Shown here: positions 16,114 through 23,819 of the stretch, piece by piece
How positions within the stretch are numbered: the stretch's first letter is position 1
Layout of the letters: every line of letters begins with the position of its first letter
NCBI RefSeq assembly: GCF_009362785.1
Contig: NZ_WHNQ01000027.1
Location: 1 to 64,000, forward strand
DNA: 64,000 nt
Origin: Paraburkholderia atlantica
GTDB lineage: Bacteria > Pseudomonadota > Gammaproteobacteria > Burkholderiales > Burkholderiaceae
Reading direction: 5' to 3'
Notes under the pieces: model-generated
What the model was told of the DNA's origin: nothing
What the model saw: the letters and a program-made list of their open reading frames with translations, nothing else
Database searches by the model: none
Translations under genes and position numbers: made by a program

Positions 16114-18711
16114 ATGACACACGCCAAGCAATCCGGGCGGCAAGCCGGGACCTATCGCCGGATAAGCGGCTATACGCTGATCGCGGCCGCAGTCGTCGCG
16201 CTCGCCGCGCAAACCGCTGTCGCGCAGGAAGCGCCATCCGCGCCGCAAACCGCGGCGGCCATCGGGTCGGGCGGCGAACCGGTTGGCGGCGATCCGCCGG
16301 GGCGCATCGCGCGTCTGAACTACACGGCAGGCGCCGTGACCACCGAGCCCGCCGGCGCGACCGACTGGTCGTATGCCCAGATCAACCGGCCGCTGACGAC
16401 CGGCGACCAGCTGTGGAACGACCAGAATGCACGCTCCGAGCTGCACATCGGCTCGACCGCGGTGCGCCTCGGCCAGAACACGAGCCTCGACGTGCTCAAT
16501 CTAGACGACACGACCGCGCAACTGAAAGTCGCGCAGGGCACGCTGTCGACTCGTGTGCGAGAACTCGCGCCGGGGTCGTCGTATGAAATCGACACGCCGA
16601 ACCTTGCGCTCGGCGTGAATGGTCCCGGCGACTACCGCGTCGACGTCGCGCCCGACGGCAGCAGCACGACGGTCACCGTGCGCAGCGGCAGCGCGATCGC
16701 TTACGGCGATGGCGGCCAGATGCCGGTCGCGGCGGGTCAGCAGATCCGCTTCGCCGGCACCAACCTGCAGCAACTCGCCGACAACCGCGCGCCCGCCGCC
16801 GACGAACTAGACCAATGGGCCGCCAGCCGCGACGCCACCGAAGACCGTTCGCTGTCGGCGCGCTACGTGTCGCGCGACATCCCCGGCTACGCGGACCTCG
16901 ATGCCAACGGCACCTGGCGCGAGACGCCGCAGTACGGCGCGGTGTGGGTGCCGAACGCGATGCCGGCCGGCTGGGCGCCGTATCACGACGGCCACTGGGT
17001 CTGGCAGGCGCCTTGGGGCTGGACCTGGGTCGACGACCAGCCGTGGGGCTTCGCGCCATACCACTACGGCCGCTGGGCCGACATCGACGGCACGTGGGCC
17101 TGGGTGCCCGGTCCGCTCGACGCGGACGTGGCGCCGGCCTATGCGCCGGCGCTGGTCGCGTTCGTCGGTGATGACGACGGCGGCGCCGACTGGGGTGTCA
17201 ACCTGGCGGTCGGCGGCGTCGTCGCGGCGGGGGTCGCGTGGTTTCCGCTCGGGCCGGGCGAGCCGTGGCATCCGCATTGGGGCGGTCACGATCGCTGGAG
17301 CGCCGGGTATTACAACCGCGTGAACCGGGCGACGATCTTCAACGACTACCACCGCAACGTGAACACGTACGTGAACTATCGCGTGCCGGGCTGTGTGACG
17401 GCCGTGCCGGCGACCGCGTTCGTGCACGGGCAGCCGGTCCGACGCTTCTCGCAGAAGGTCGACCCGGCGCAGTGGCGCAACGCGCGGATCAACCCGGGCG
17501 CACCGGGGATCGCGCCGGTGCGCGAAAGCTTCGGGTCGGATCTGCGGCGCGCGAACTATCGGCCACCGGCGAGAGTCGTCGGCCGGCCCGTAGTCGCGAC
17601 CCGCAATCCCGTCATGCCCGCCGCTTTTCACGACGAACTCGCCCAGCGCTTCGCGCAAAGCGGCGGTCGGGTGCCCGGCGGCGGCCAGCCGGTCGTGCGC
17701 ACCTCGGTGCCCGCGCATATGACCGGCGCACCGGGCGCGCTGCCGATGGTGAACGTGCGGGTCGTGCAATCGCACGTGCCGGGACGTCCGCCGGGGATGG
17801 CGGCGGGCGCGCCTGGTACACCTGCCGCAATAGGGGGCGACGCGCCGCATGGCATCGAGCAGGGCGGCCAGCGGCCCGGCGAGGTGGGCGCCGTGGGGCC
17901 GCGTGGCGCAGTGCCGCCGCAAGCGCGTCCCGGCATGCCGCCGCAGATGATCGGCAACGGGCGTCCGCCGCAGCCCGGCGAAAGCGGGGTGGCGGGCAAT
18001 ATGGGCCATCCGTCGAACGGTGTGCCGCGGCCACCGCAAGCAGGCGGCGGTAATCCAGCCGACGCGGCGGCGCACGCACGGCAGCACGGTGCGCCGCAGG
18101 AATGGGGCGCGGTCGGCAGGTCTCAGCCGGCATGGACGCAGCCGCATACGCCGATGGCGCAGCAGGCACCGCGCATCGAACAGCCCGGCCGACCGCAACA
18201 GCCGAGCTTCGTGCCTCAGTCCAATGTGCCGCATCCGCCTGAAAACCCGGCCGCGCAGCAACAGGCGCGTGCGTCGAACTGGCATCCGCCTGCGATGCAA
18301 CAGTCGCCGCGCGCCGTCCCGCCGCAGCAACCGCGTGCCGAACCACAGATGCAGCAGGCGCAGCAGCCGCATTTCGAGCCGCGTCCGCAGCCGATGCCGC
18401 AAGCCCCTCGGCCCGAGCCGCAGTTCCAGCAGGCGCAGCAACCGCATTTCGAGCCGCGTCCGCAGCCGATGCCGCAAGCTCCTCGGCCCGCGCCGCAGTT
18501 CCAGCAGGCGCAGCAACCGCATTTCGAGCCGCGTCCGCAGCCGATGCCGCAAGCCCGGCCGGAGCCGCGTCCGCAGATGCAGATGCCGCAGCCGCGCCCC
18601 GAACCGCGGCCTCAGCAGGTGCAGCAGCCACGTCCGCAACCCCAGCCGCAACCGCAACACGTCGAGCAACGCCAGGGCGGAGGCAATCGCGACGAGCATC
18701 ACAGGGGCTGA
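16114..18711 (+). CDS. Large secreted FecR/DUF6600-like proline-rich protein
   Basis: An 865-residue exported protein. A signal sequence after a basic start ends near TAVAQ (about residue 38). Residues 65-240 look like a FecR-type sheet domain (GDQLWNDQNARSELHIGSTAVRLG; TVTVRSGSAIAYG). Residues 250-400 form the Trp-rich DUF6600-like block with repeats such as GAVWVPNAMPAGWAPYHDGHW and WGWTWVDDQPWGFAPYHYG. From about 520 onward it is Pro/Gln/Arg-rich and low complexity, including the 75-bp tandem repeats at 18352-18555. GGAG precedes the ATG. Function is unknown; an envelope or matrix role is likely. A strong terminator follows. Confidence 0.85.
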   Translation: MTHAKQSGRQAGTYRRISGYTLIAAAVVALAAQTAVAQEAPSAPQTAAAIGSGGEPVGGDPPGRIARLNYTAGAVTTEPAGATDWSYAQINRPLTTGDQLWNDQNARSELHIGSTAVRLGQNTSLDVLNLDDTTAQLKVAQGTLSTRVRELAPGSSYEIDTPNLALGVNGPGDYRVDVAPDGSSTTVTVRSGSAIAYGDGGQMPVAAGQQIRFAGTNLQQLADNRAPAADELDQWAASRDATEDRSLSARYVSRDIPGYADLDANGTWRETPQYGAVWVPNAMPAGWAPYHDGHWVWQAPWGWTWVDDQPWGFAPYHYGRWADIDGTWAWVPGPLDADVAPAYAPALVAFVGDDDGGADWGVNLAVGGVVAAGVAWFPLGPGEPWHPHWGGHDRWSAGYYNRVNRATIFNDYHRNVNTYVNYRVPGCVTAVPATAFVHGQPVRRFSQKVDPAQWRNARINPGAPGIAPVRESFGSDLRRANYRPPARVVGRPVVATRNPVMPAAFHDELAQRFAQSGGRVPGGGQPVVRTSVPAHMTGAPGALPMVNVRVVQSHVPGRPPGMAAGAPGTPAAIGGDAPHGIEQGGQRPGEVGAVGPRGAVPPQARPGMPPQMIGNGRPPQPGESGVAGNMGHPSNGVPRPPQAGGGNPADAAAHARQHGAPQEWGAVGRSQPAWTQPHTPMAQQAPRIEQPGRPQQPSFVPQSNVPHPPENPAAQQQARASNWHPPAMQQSPRAVPPQQPRAEPQMQQAQQPHFEPRPQPMPQAPRPEPQFQQAQQPHFEPRPQPMPQAPRPAPQFQQAQQPHFEPRPQPMPQARPEPRPQMQMPQPRPEPRPQQVQQPRPQPQPQPQHVEQRQGGGNRDEHHRG
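18352..18555 (+). repeat. 75-bp coding tandem repeat, about 2.7 copies
   Basis: Three copies begin at 18352, 18427 and 18502; the third is cut after 54 bases. Each encodes a 25-residue unit starting QQAQQPHFEPRPQPMPQA. The copies differ by a few bases only, which points to recent slippage and possible length variation between strains. Confidence 0.9.
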
Positions 18712-18741
18712 GCAGGACACTTGCCATTCAGGCAAAAAAAA

Positions 18742-18771
18742 CCCGCGATGCAAACCATCGCGGGGCTTTTC
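18742..18771 (+). terminator. Intrinsic terminator after the proline-rich gene
   Basis: CCCGCGATG at 18742-18750 pairs with CATCGCGGG at 18756-18764 around CAAAC, followed by GCTTTTCT. A run of A before the stem means it can also act on the minus strand, beyond the thyA stop at 18823. Confidence 0.9.
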
Positions 18772-18822
18772 TATATATTCGACGAGGGCGAACGCTATCG
18801 CCCCGCTTCCACCGGCGTCAGA

Positions 18823-19794
18823 TCAGATCGCCATCGGCGCCGTCAGCGGCTCGTGATGCTGATAGCCGACCAGCGAGAAATCCGCCGGCTCGATCTTCTC
18901 GATCCATTCAGGCTCGTACACGCCGGTCTTCGCATAATCGGGCACGCGATCGGAAATCGCGAGCCGCGGACTCTCGTACGGCTCGCGCTTGAGCTGCTGG
19001 TGCAGCATATCGAGCTGATTCTCGTAGATATGCGCATCGCCGATGAAATAGCTGAACCAGCGCGGCGTATAGCCCGTCAGCCGTCCGACCAGATGCAGCA
19101 GCGCCGCCCCCTCGGTCAGATTGAACGGCGTGCCGAGCCCGACGTCATTGCTGCGGATATACAGGCACAGCGAAATTTCGCGGCGCGTGACGTTCGGCAG
19201 AAACTGGTACAGCAGGTGGCAAGCCGGCAGCGCGATCTGATCGAGCACGGCCGGATTCCAGGCATGGAACAGAATCCGTCGATCGGCGGGGTTCTGCATG
19301 ATCGTGTCGAGACACTGGCGCAGCTGATCGATCGCCTTGTAAAGCAATACCTTCGAGCGGCCATCTTCGTCGAACTGCGTCATCACGCGAAAACCGCGCG
19401 CCTGCGCGTCGGCGAGCTGCGCGCTAGCGCTGGCGTCGAGCACCTTGTAGGCCGGCCACTTGCGCCATTGCACGCCGTAAACGTCACCAAGATCATCCGG
19501 GCCCTCGCGATACGGATTCGCGAGCCACTGCGCGTTCTGATTCGCGTTGCCGTCCCACACCTTGCAGCCGAGCTCGCGGAAATCCGCGGCGCTGCGCGAA
19601 GCGCGCAGAAACCCGACCAGCTCGCCGATCGCCGACTTGAACGCGAGCTTCTTCGTCGTGACCGCCGGAAAGCCTTGCTGCAGATCGAAGCGCAGCATCG
19701 CGCCGGGCATGCTGATGGTGCGGATGCCGGTGCGGTTTTCCTGCCACGTGCCGGTGTCGAGAATCGTGCGGACGAGGTCCAGGTATTGTTTCAT
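18823..19794 (-). CDS. thyA: Thymidylate synthase
   Basis: A 323-residue enzyme that methylates dUMP to dTMP with 5,10-methylene-tetrahydrofolate. The N-terminus MKQYLDLVRTILDTG with RTGIRT, the catalytic Cys192 in LPACHLLYQF, the RSNDVGLGTPFN folate/dUMP block, and the C-terminal Ile (APMAI) after LTAP are all present. It is longer than the 264-residue E. coli form because of an extra segment around 95-150, a known long-form variant. folA, which recycles the dihydrofolate made here, lies 10 kb away on the other side of the amyloid-like locus. Confidence 0.97.
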   Translation of the reverse strand: MKQYLDLVRTILDTGTWQENRTGIRTISMPGAMLRFDLQQGFPAVTTKKLAFKSAIGELVGFLRASRSAADFRELGCKVWDGNANQNAQWLANPYREGPDDLGDVYGVQWRKWPAYKVLDASASAQLADAQARGFRVMTQFDEDGRSKVLLYKAIDQLRQCLDTIMQNPADRRILFHAWNPAVLDQIALPACHLLYQFLPNVTRREISLCLYIRSNDVGLGTPFNLTEGAALLHLVGRLTGYTPRWFSYFIGDAHIYENQLDMLHQQLKREPYESPRLAISDRVPDYAKTGVYEPEWIEKIEPADFSLVGYQHHEPLTAPMAI

Positions 19795-19931
19795 GCGGTT
19801 TCCTTCGACGCGGCGCGAACCCGATCAGGCGCGCTCACGGAATTGAGCAAAGCCCGATTCTAACAAGCGCGACGGGACGACGCCGGAGCATGGCGCGCCG
19901 CATGGGAAATAACGAGGGGGAGTTCAGACGG

Positions 19932-19956
19932 GAAAGAAAACGCCGCAGTACGCGGC
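19932..19956 (-). terminator. Terminator of the upstream sigma-54 activator gene
   Basis: Read on the minus strand, GCCGC-GTACT-GCGGC is followed by GTTTTCTTT (plus-strand stem 19942-19956, A-rich tract 19932-19940). It lies about 85 bp beyond the stop codon at 20040. Confidence 0.7.
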
Positions 19957-20039
19957 ATACGAGCGGCAAACACGTGCACGCAAAAGTGCTTCGAGGCGAC
20001 GCGCCCGACCTTCGGATGCCGCGTCGCCAGCCTCGCCAC

Positions 20040-21434
20040 TTACAGATGCTGCACCGACGCTGGCAAATCGCCGTGCGGCGCCGACATCGGCTCGCCTTCC
20101 ATATGACGCATGCCGTGCGAGCACAGCAGCCGGTACAGCGTCACCCGCGAGATGCCGAGCTCCTGCGCCGCGTCTCCGAGCCGCCCGCGATGGCGCAGCA
20201 ACGCAAGCTCGATCGCCTGACGCTCAGCCGCTTCGCGCGCCTGCGCGAGCGATACCGGCACGATCTCGACGTATTCGGCGAGCTCGAGGTCGCGCGCGGT
20301 GATCGCGCGTCCCTCCGACATCACGATCGCGCGCCGCACCCGGTTGATCAGCTCGCGCACGTTGCCGGGCCAGCCGTAGTTATGCAGCGCGGCGATCGCA
20401 TCGGGGGCGAAGCCACGCAGGCGGCGGCTCGCATCCTTCTTGAAACGTTCGAGCATGTGCCGCGCGAGCAGTTCGATGTCCTTGCCGCGCGCGCGCAGCG
20501 GTGGCTCGTCGATTTGCAGCACGCAGAGGCGGTGATACAGGTCGGAACGGAAGCGTCCTTCGATCATCGCCGCGGTCATGTCCACGTGTGTAGCCGAAAT
20601 GATGCGCACGTCGACGTCGATCGCGGTATGTCCGCCGAGCCGCTCGACCTTGCGCTCCTGCAGGAAGCGCAACAGGCTCGCCTGGCTTTCGAGCGGCAGA
20701 TCGCCGATTTCGTCGAGAAACAGCGTGCCGCCGTTGGCCGCCTCGACGCGGCCGATCTTGCGCTGGTTCGCGCCGGTGAACGCGCCGCGCTCGTAGCCGA
20801 ACAGTTCCGATTGCAGAAGATGCGGCGGAATCGCGCCGCAATTGATTGGCACGAACGGCGCGTTGCGCCGCGCCGAGCGTTCATGAATCGCGACCGCTGT
20901 CAGCTCTTTGCCGGTGCCCGATTCGCCGGAGATAAACACCGGCGCGTCCGTCATCGCGACTTTGCGGATCGAGCGGAACAGCGCGAGCATCGCGTCGCAG
21001 GAGCCGACCATCTCGCCCTCGGCGCCTTGCAAGCCTTCGTGCGAGGTCGTGTCGCTCAGCGAGATCATGCCGTACGCATGACCGACCGAGTCGACGATAC
21101 GGTCGCCAGAAGACGGCACCGTCACGTAATCAAAACAGTAGTCGCGCACGAGCCGGCGCAACGCGGCGTCTTGCAGTTGGCCAGGCGCGGTCGCAGCCAC
21201 CCAGCCGACGTTCGGCATGGTCAGACAGGATTCAAAAGCGGCGATTTCGTGCGGCTGGAAATCACTGGACAAATCGAGCAGGCCACCAGCTGCCGAGCCG
21301 GTGCGCACTGCCCGGCGCGCATCGCGCGCCGATCCGACGACTTCCACATGCCAGCCACGCTGCATAAAACGCGTATTCAGTTCCGCGCTCGGGTCACGCG
21401 AAACGTAAATCAGTTGCCGCGTTGCGGGTTCCAT
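20040..21434 (-). CDS. Sigma-54-dependent activator with degenerate receiver (VpsR-like), divergent from amyloid-like operon
   Basis: A 464-residue bacterial enhancer-binding protein. Residues 1-125 have receiver-like order: a strand LIYVSRD without the usual acidic pair, Asp54 in GLLDLSS at the phospho-acceptor place, and FDYVTVP where a Lys is normally found. The AAA+ domain is intact: Walker A GESGTGKE at 170-177, the sigma-54-contacting GAFTGA at 217-222, Walker B FLDE at 239-242, and WPGNVRELINRVRRAI. A Fis-type helix-turn-helix (GDAAQELGISRVTLYRLL) ends it. AGAGGA stands eight bases before the ATG. It is divergent from the Fap-like operon, whose promoter is sigma-54 type, and is closely similar to the activator at 28419. 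Confidence 0.93.
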   Translation of the reverse strand: MEPATRQLIYVSRDPSAELNTRFMQRGWHVEVVGSARDARRAVRTGSAAGGLLDLSSDFQPHEIAAFESCLTMPNVGWVAATAPGQLQDAALRRLVRDYCFDYVTVPSSGDRIVDSVGHAYGMISLSDTTSHEGLQGAEGEMVGSCDAMLALFRSIRKVAMTDAPVFISGESGTGKELTAVAIHERSARRNAPFVPINCGAIPPHLLQSELFGYERGAFTGANQRKIGRVEAANGGTLFLDEIGDLPLESQASLLRFLQERKVERLGGHTAIDVDVRIISATHVDMTAAMIEGRFRSDLYHRLCVLQIDEPPLRARGKDIELLARHMLERFKKDASRRLRGFAPDAIAALHNYGWPGNVRELINRVRRAIVMSEGRAITARDLELAEYVEIVPVSLAQAREAAERQAIELALLRHRGRLGDAAQELGISRVTLYRLLCSHGMRHMEGEPMSAPHGDLPASVQHL

Positions 21435-21972
21435 TATTCAGATCCTCTCGTCAACGAACGTTAAGGACGACGCATGCACCTGAAACTGCGGTTCAGACAC
21501 GCTGACTCGTTCGGGATTCGCGAATCGCAAAACCCGAACGGCCATTCCATTCCGTGCGGACAGCTGATCCCCAAGAAAGCGGCGTGTGTGTTTGAGGCGG
21601 CCTGATATGGGCCTTTTTTAAATCTGAAGCTGTTTTCGAGAGCTTACTATACGTGCGCCGCTTCGAAAACAATTATGCGAATTTAATCGATGGACCCCTT
21701 GCCCATCATGGGTTAGCGGCCAATCGCGATTTATTCAGCCGACAAATAAAACATTAGTGGAAGCGCTTTTCGTGGCGTTCTCGCGACAGTAGTTCGTACC
21801 TCGGGGATTAACGAATTATAGGTATTTTCTGCTGACCCGTTTCAGTGCTGCAACGTTTTTTCCGGATTTGGAACGCATTAGTCGTCTTTCCGCTGGTTGG
21901 CGCCCGACGCATCAATGGATTGCGAGCGATGGCACATGTTTCGCTAATTGGCGAGCACCAGGGAGATACATC
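21435..21972. promoter_or_regulatory. 538-bp AT-rich divergent control region of the amyloid-like locus
   Basis: No gene lies here. It is clearly richer in A+T than its neighbours. It holds three dyads: CGTTCGGG at 21508-21515 with CCCGAACG at 21533-21540, enclosing a perfect 12-bp palindrome GATTCGCGAATC at 21515-21526; TGTTTTCGA at 21631-21639 with TCGAAAACA at 21663-21671, extended by AGC/GCT with one bulged base; and CCCAT-C-ATGGG at 21703-21713. The second is about 290 bp upstream of the sigma-54 promoter, a fitting place for an activator site. AT-rich DNA of this sort is also a usual target of H-NS-type silencers. Confidence 0.65.
21930..21944 (+). promoter_or_regulatory. Sigma-54 promoter of the amyloid-like operon
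   Basis: TGGCAC-ATGTT-TCGC matches the -24/-12 consensus TGGCAC-N5-TTGC with a single mismatch. The invariant GG (21931-21932) and GC (21943-21944) are ten bases apart as required. A start about 12 bases after the GC would be near 21956, just before the AGGGAGA ribosome site and the ATG at 21973, so the leader would be very short. The nearby sigma-54 activators support the call. Confidence 0.8.
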
Positions 21973-22449
21973 ATGCGACTTGCATTCCGCATCGATCTGT
22001 TAAGCCGCCGCGCACCATTCTTCGCGATTTGCGCAGCCCTTGCGCTCAGCGCGCTGCCGGCGAGTGCCGGCACCCCGACAGCGCAAGCCGCCCCGACGCG
22101 ATCCGTCACGCTGGTGGACTCCAACGATGCCTCGGACCCCGCCCCCGCCAGCTTGCAAGCAATCACACCGCTTGCCGCCGAGGACGACAGCCAGCTTGCC
22201 GCCAACGCGTCGAACCCGGCTGCCGATGCTGCATCCATGAACGATATTTCGCTCGACGACCAGGTGCTGTCGCGGCAACGCGGCGGCGCGGTCGGCATGT
22301 TGATGGTCGCCGCGACGCCGCAGCTGATGCAAAGCGGCGGCAACCAGGTGACGTTGTGGGACGAGATCGCCCCACCGTCGCCGCTGCCCGTGCCCGTCGA
22401 TGCCGCGCGCGCCGCCCAGGGCAACGTCGCGACATACCAGCGCAAGTAG
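21973..22449 (+). CDS. Exported protein with double-glycine-type site, first gene of amyloid-like operon
   Basis: A 158-residue protein of unknown function. AGGGAGA precedes the ATG. The signal peptide runs through LALSALPASAG (cleavage near 32). The middle is Ala/Asp/Pro-rich. Residues 92-105 read ISLDDQVLSRQRGG: Leu at -7 and -12 before a Gly-Gly resemble leader peptides cut by C39 peptidases, although position -4 (Gln) is not hydrophobic as usual. After it come a hydrophobic stretch AVGMLMVAATPQLM and a Pro-rich tail. A C39-type peptidase is encoded downstream in the same operon. It takes the place of fapA by position, but I see no clear homology. Confidence 0.75.
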   Translation: MRLAFRIDLLSRRAPFFAICAALALSALPASAGTPTAQAAPTRSVTLVDSNDASDPAPASLQAITPLAAEDDSQLAANASNPAADAASMNDISLDDQVLSRQRGGAVGMLMVAATPQLMQSGGNQVTLWDEIAPPSPLPVPVDAARAAQGNVATYQRK

Positions 22450-22568
22450 GCAAGACGAAGCAACAACCGATAGCACATAACCAGGGAATCGCGGGACCGG
22501 TGGCCGCGCGAGAAGCAGCGCGCCCCACGACGGCGGGACACAAGCAACAACAGAGAAGGGACCGGGAC

Positions 22569-23120
22569 ATGAGTACCAATCACCAGACGCCGCACGCCCT
22601 CGGGCTGCCGGCGGCGTCGTTCAGCAACGCTCCCGTCTTGTCGCGCGCCGCTTCGGCCAGCACCGCCCTCCTCGCCAGCGCCCTCATCAGCGCCTGCTTC
22701 ACGAGCCATGCGTATGCCGAGCAGGTCGCCAATCCGGGCGACATCATCGTCGAGCGCAGCGTCACGCCGCGCGACGCGTTCGTCCCCGTGCCGCGCGGCC
22801 AGGACCCGGTCGCGGTGCGCGCCACCACGTTCCCGGCCAACTCGTTCGACCCGACGATCGCGACGCTCGTCGGCGACACCGACCTGACCAACGCGCACGG
22901 CTCGAATGGCGTCGCCGCTGGCGGCGTGCTCGGCGGCACCGGCATGCAGGCCGTCACGCAGATCCTCTCCGGCAAGGCGACCGGCAGCACGATCCCAATG
23001 AACGCGGGCGGCATCGGCGGACCGGCGACGGGCGTCGGCGGCACGATCAGCTCGTCGGTGACGGGCGCGCTCGCGCCGCTGTCGAACGCGCTCGGCGGCG
23101 CGCTCGGAGGTCTGAAATGA
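22569..23120 (+). CDS. Exported Gly-rich protein of the amyloid-like operon
   Basis: A 183-residue protein I do not recognise. It has a long basic/polar n-region, then a hydrophobic stretch (STALLASALISACF) and a cleavage site near SHAYA-EQ at about 50. Residues 51-110 contain VANPGDIIVERSVTPRDAFVPVPRGQDPVAVR, then TTFPANSFDPTIATLVGDTDLTN. The last 70 residues are Gly/Ala/Thr-rich and hydrophobic (GVAAGGVLGGTGMQ; NALGGALGGLK), resembling a self-associating or membrane-facing tail. The stop overlaps the next start by four bases (ATGA), so it is translationally coupled to the first repeat protein. A linker or minor fibre role is a guess. Confidence 0.75.
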   Translation: MSTNHQTPHALGLPAASFSNAPVLSRAASASTALLASALISACFTSHAYAEQVANPGDIIVERSVTPRDAFVPVPRGQDPVAVRATTFPANSFDPTIATLVGDTDLTNAHGSNGVAAGGVLGGTGMQAVTQILSGKATGSTIPMNAGGIGGPATGVGGTISSSVTGALAPLSNALGGALGGLK

Positions 23121-23794
23121 GCACGCGCCTGCGCCCCTCGCTGCAATCGCTCCCATCAGTGCACTTCACTGCGGCGCGCACTGCCCTGCGCGTTTGCGCG
23201 TGCCTGTGCATGGGCGTCGCTGTGCTCGTCGCCGGCGAGGCCCACGCGCAGTCGCCGGTGGTGCCGGTCGTCGGCGCCACCGCGACGATCGGCAGCGGCG
23301 CGGGCATGGGCGCGACGGGCGCCCTCTCGGTCAACGAAACCGCCGGCCTCGACAACGCGCAGACCAACCAGATCACGGTGACGAAAGGCGCCGCCGTCGG
23401 CAACGCGAACGCCAGCGTGCAGAGCGCGTCGGTGGTCGCGAACGTGCCGCGCGCGCAAGCGTCGATCGAGGCCAATGCCTTTTCGAACACCTCCGGCGCG
23501 GTGCTGGTGAACCAGTCGGCCGGAGCAGGGAATCTGCAGCGCAACAGCACCCAGATCGGGACTGCGGCGCTCGGAGTCGAGACCGTCTCGGATGGGGAGC
23601 TATCCGCGACGGCCCCGAAAAACGGCAGTTCGGGACAGTCGAACGCGATTCACAGCGTGCGCGAGGCAAGCATTTCCAGCGATGCCTACCGTAACGCGAG
23701 CGGAATCGTGCAGATCAACCAGGCAGCCGGCGCCGGTAACGCCACGGCAAACAGTTTTGTGCTCCGTCCCCCGGCGGGCACTTTTTTTAACTGA
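23117..23794 (+). CDS. Fap-like repeat protein, small (FapB-like candidate)
   Basis: A 225-residue exported protein. GGAGG lies just before the ATG, and the signal peptide ends near GEAHA-Q (44/45). Three copies of a 21-residue repeat occur at 68-88, 127-147 and 196-216 with pattern G-hydrophobic-x-x-(V/I)-N-x-x-A-G-x-x-N-x-x-x-N; the cores are VNETAGLDNAQTN, VNQSAGAGNLQRN and INQAAGAGNATAN. Spacing is 59 and 69 residues. This N/Q/G repeat with linkers is the layout of the amyloid subunits FapB and FapC, and the same motif recurs in the next gene. By size and place it would be the minor, nucleating subunit; that is inference. Confidence 0.8.
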   Translation: MSTRLRPSLQSLPSVHFTAARTALRVCACLCMGVAVLVAGEAHAQSPVVPVVGATATIGSGAGMGATGALSVNETAGLDNAQTNQITVTKGAAVGNANASVQSASVVANVPRAQASIEANAFSNTSGAVLVNQSAGAGNLQRNSTQIGTAALGVETVSDGELSATAPKNGSSGQSNAIHSVREASISSDAYRNASGIVQINQAAGAGNATANSFVLRPPAGTFFN

Positions 23795-23819
23795 CCACAC
23801 TTAAGTATCGGAGCGAATC

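Noticed and set aside
21868..22449. A longer version of the first amyloid-operon gene starting upstream of 21973
   Set aside because: The extension runs through the sigma-54 promoter and the ribosome site; the ATG at 21973 has both a ribosome site and a signal peptide.
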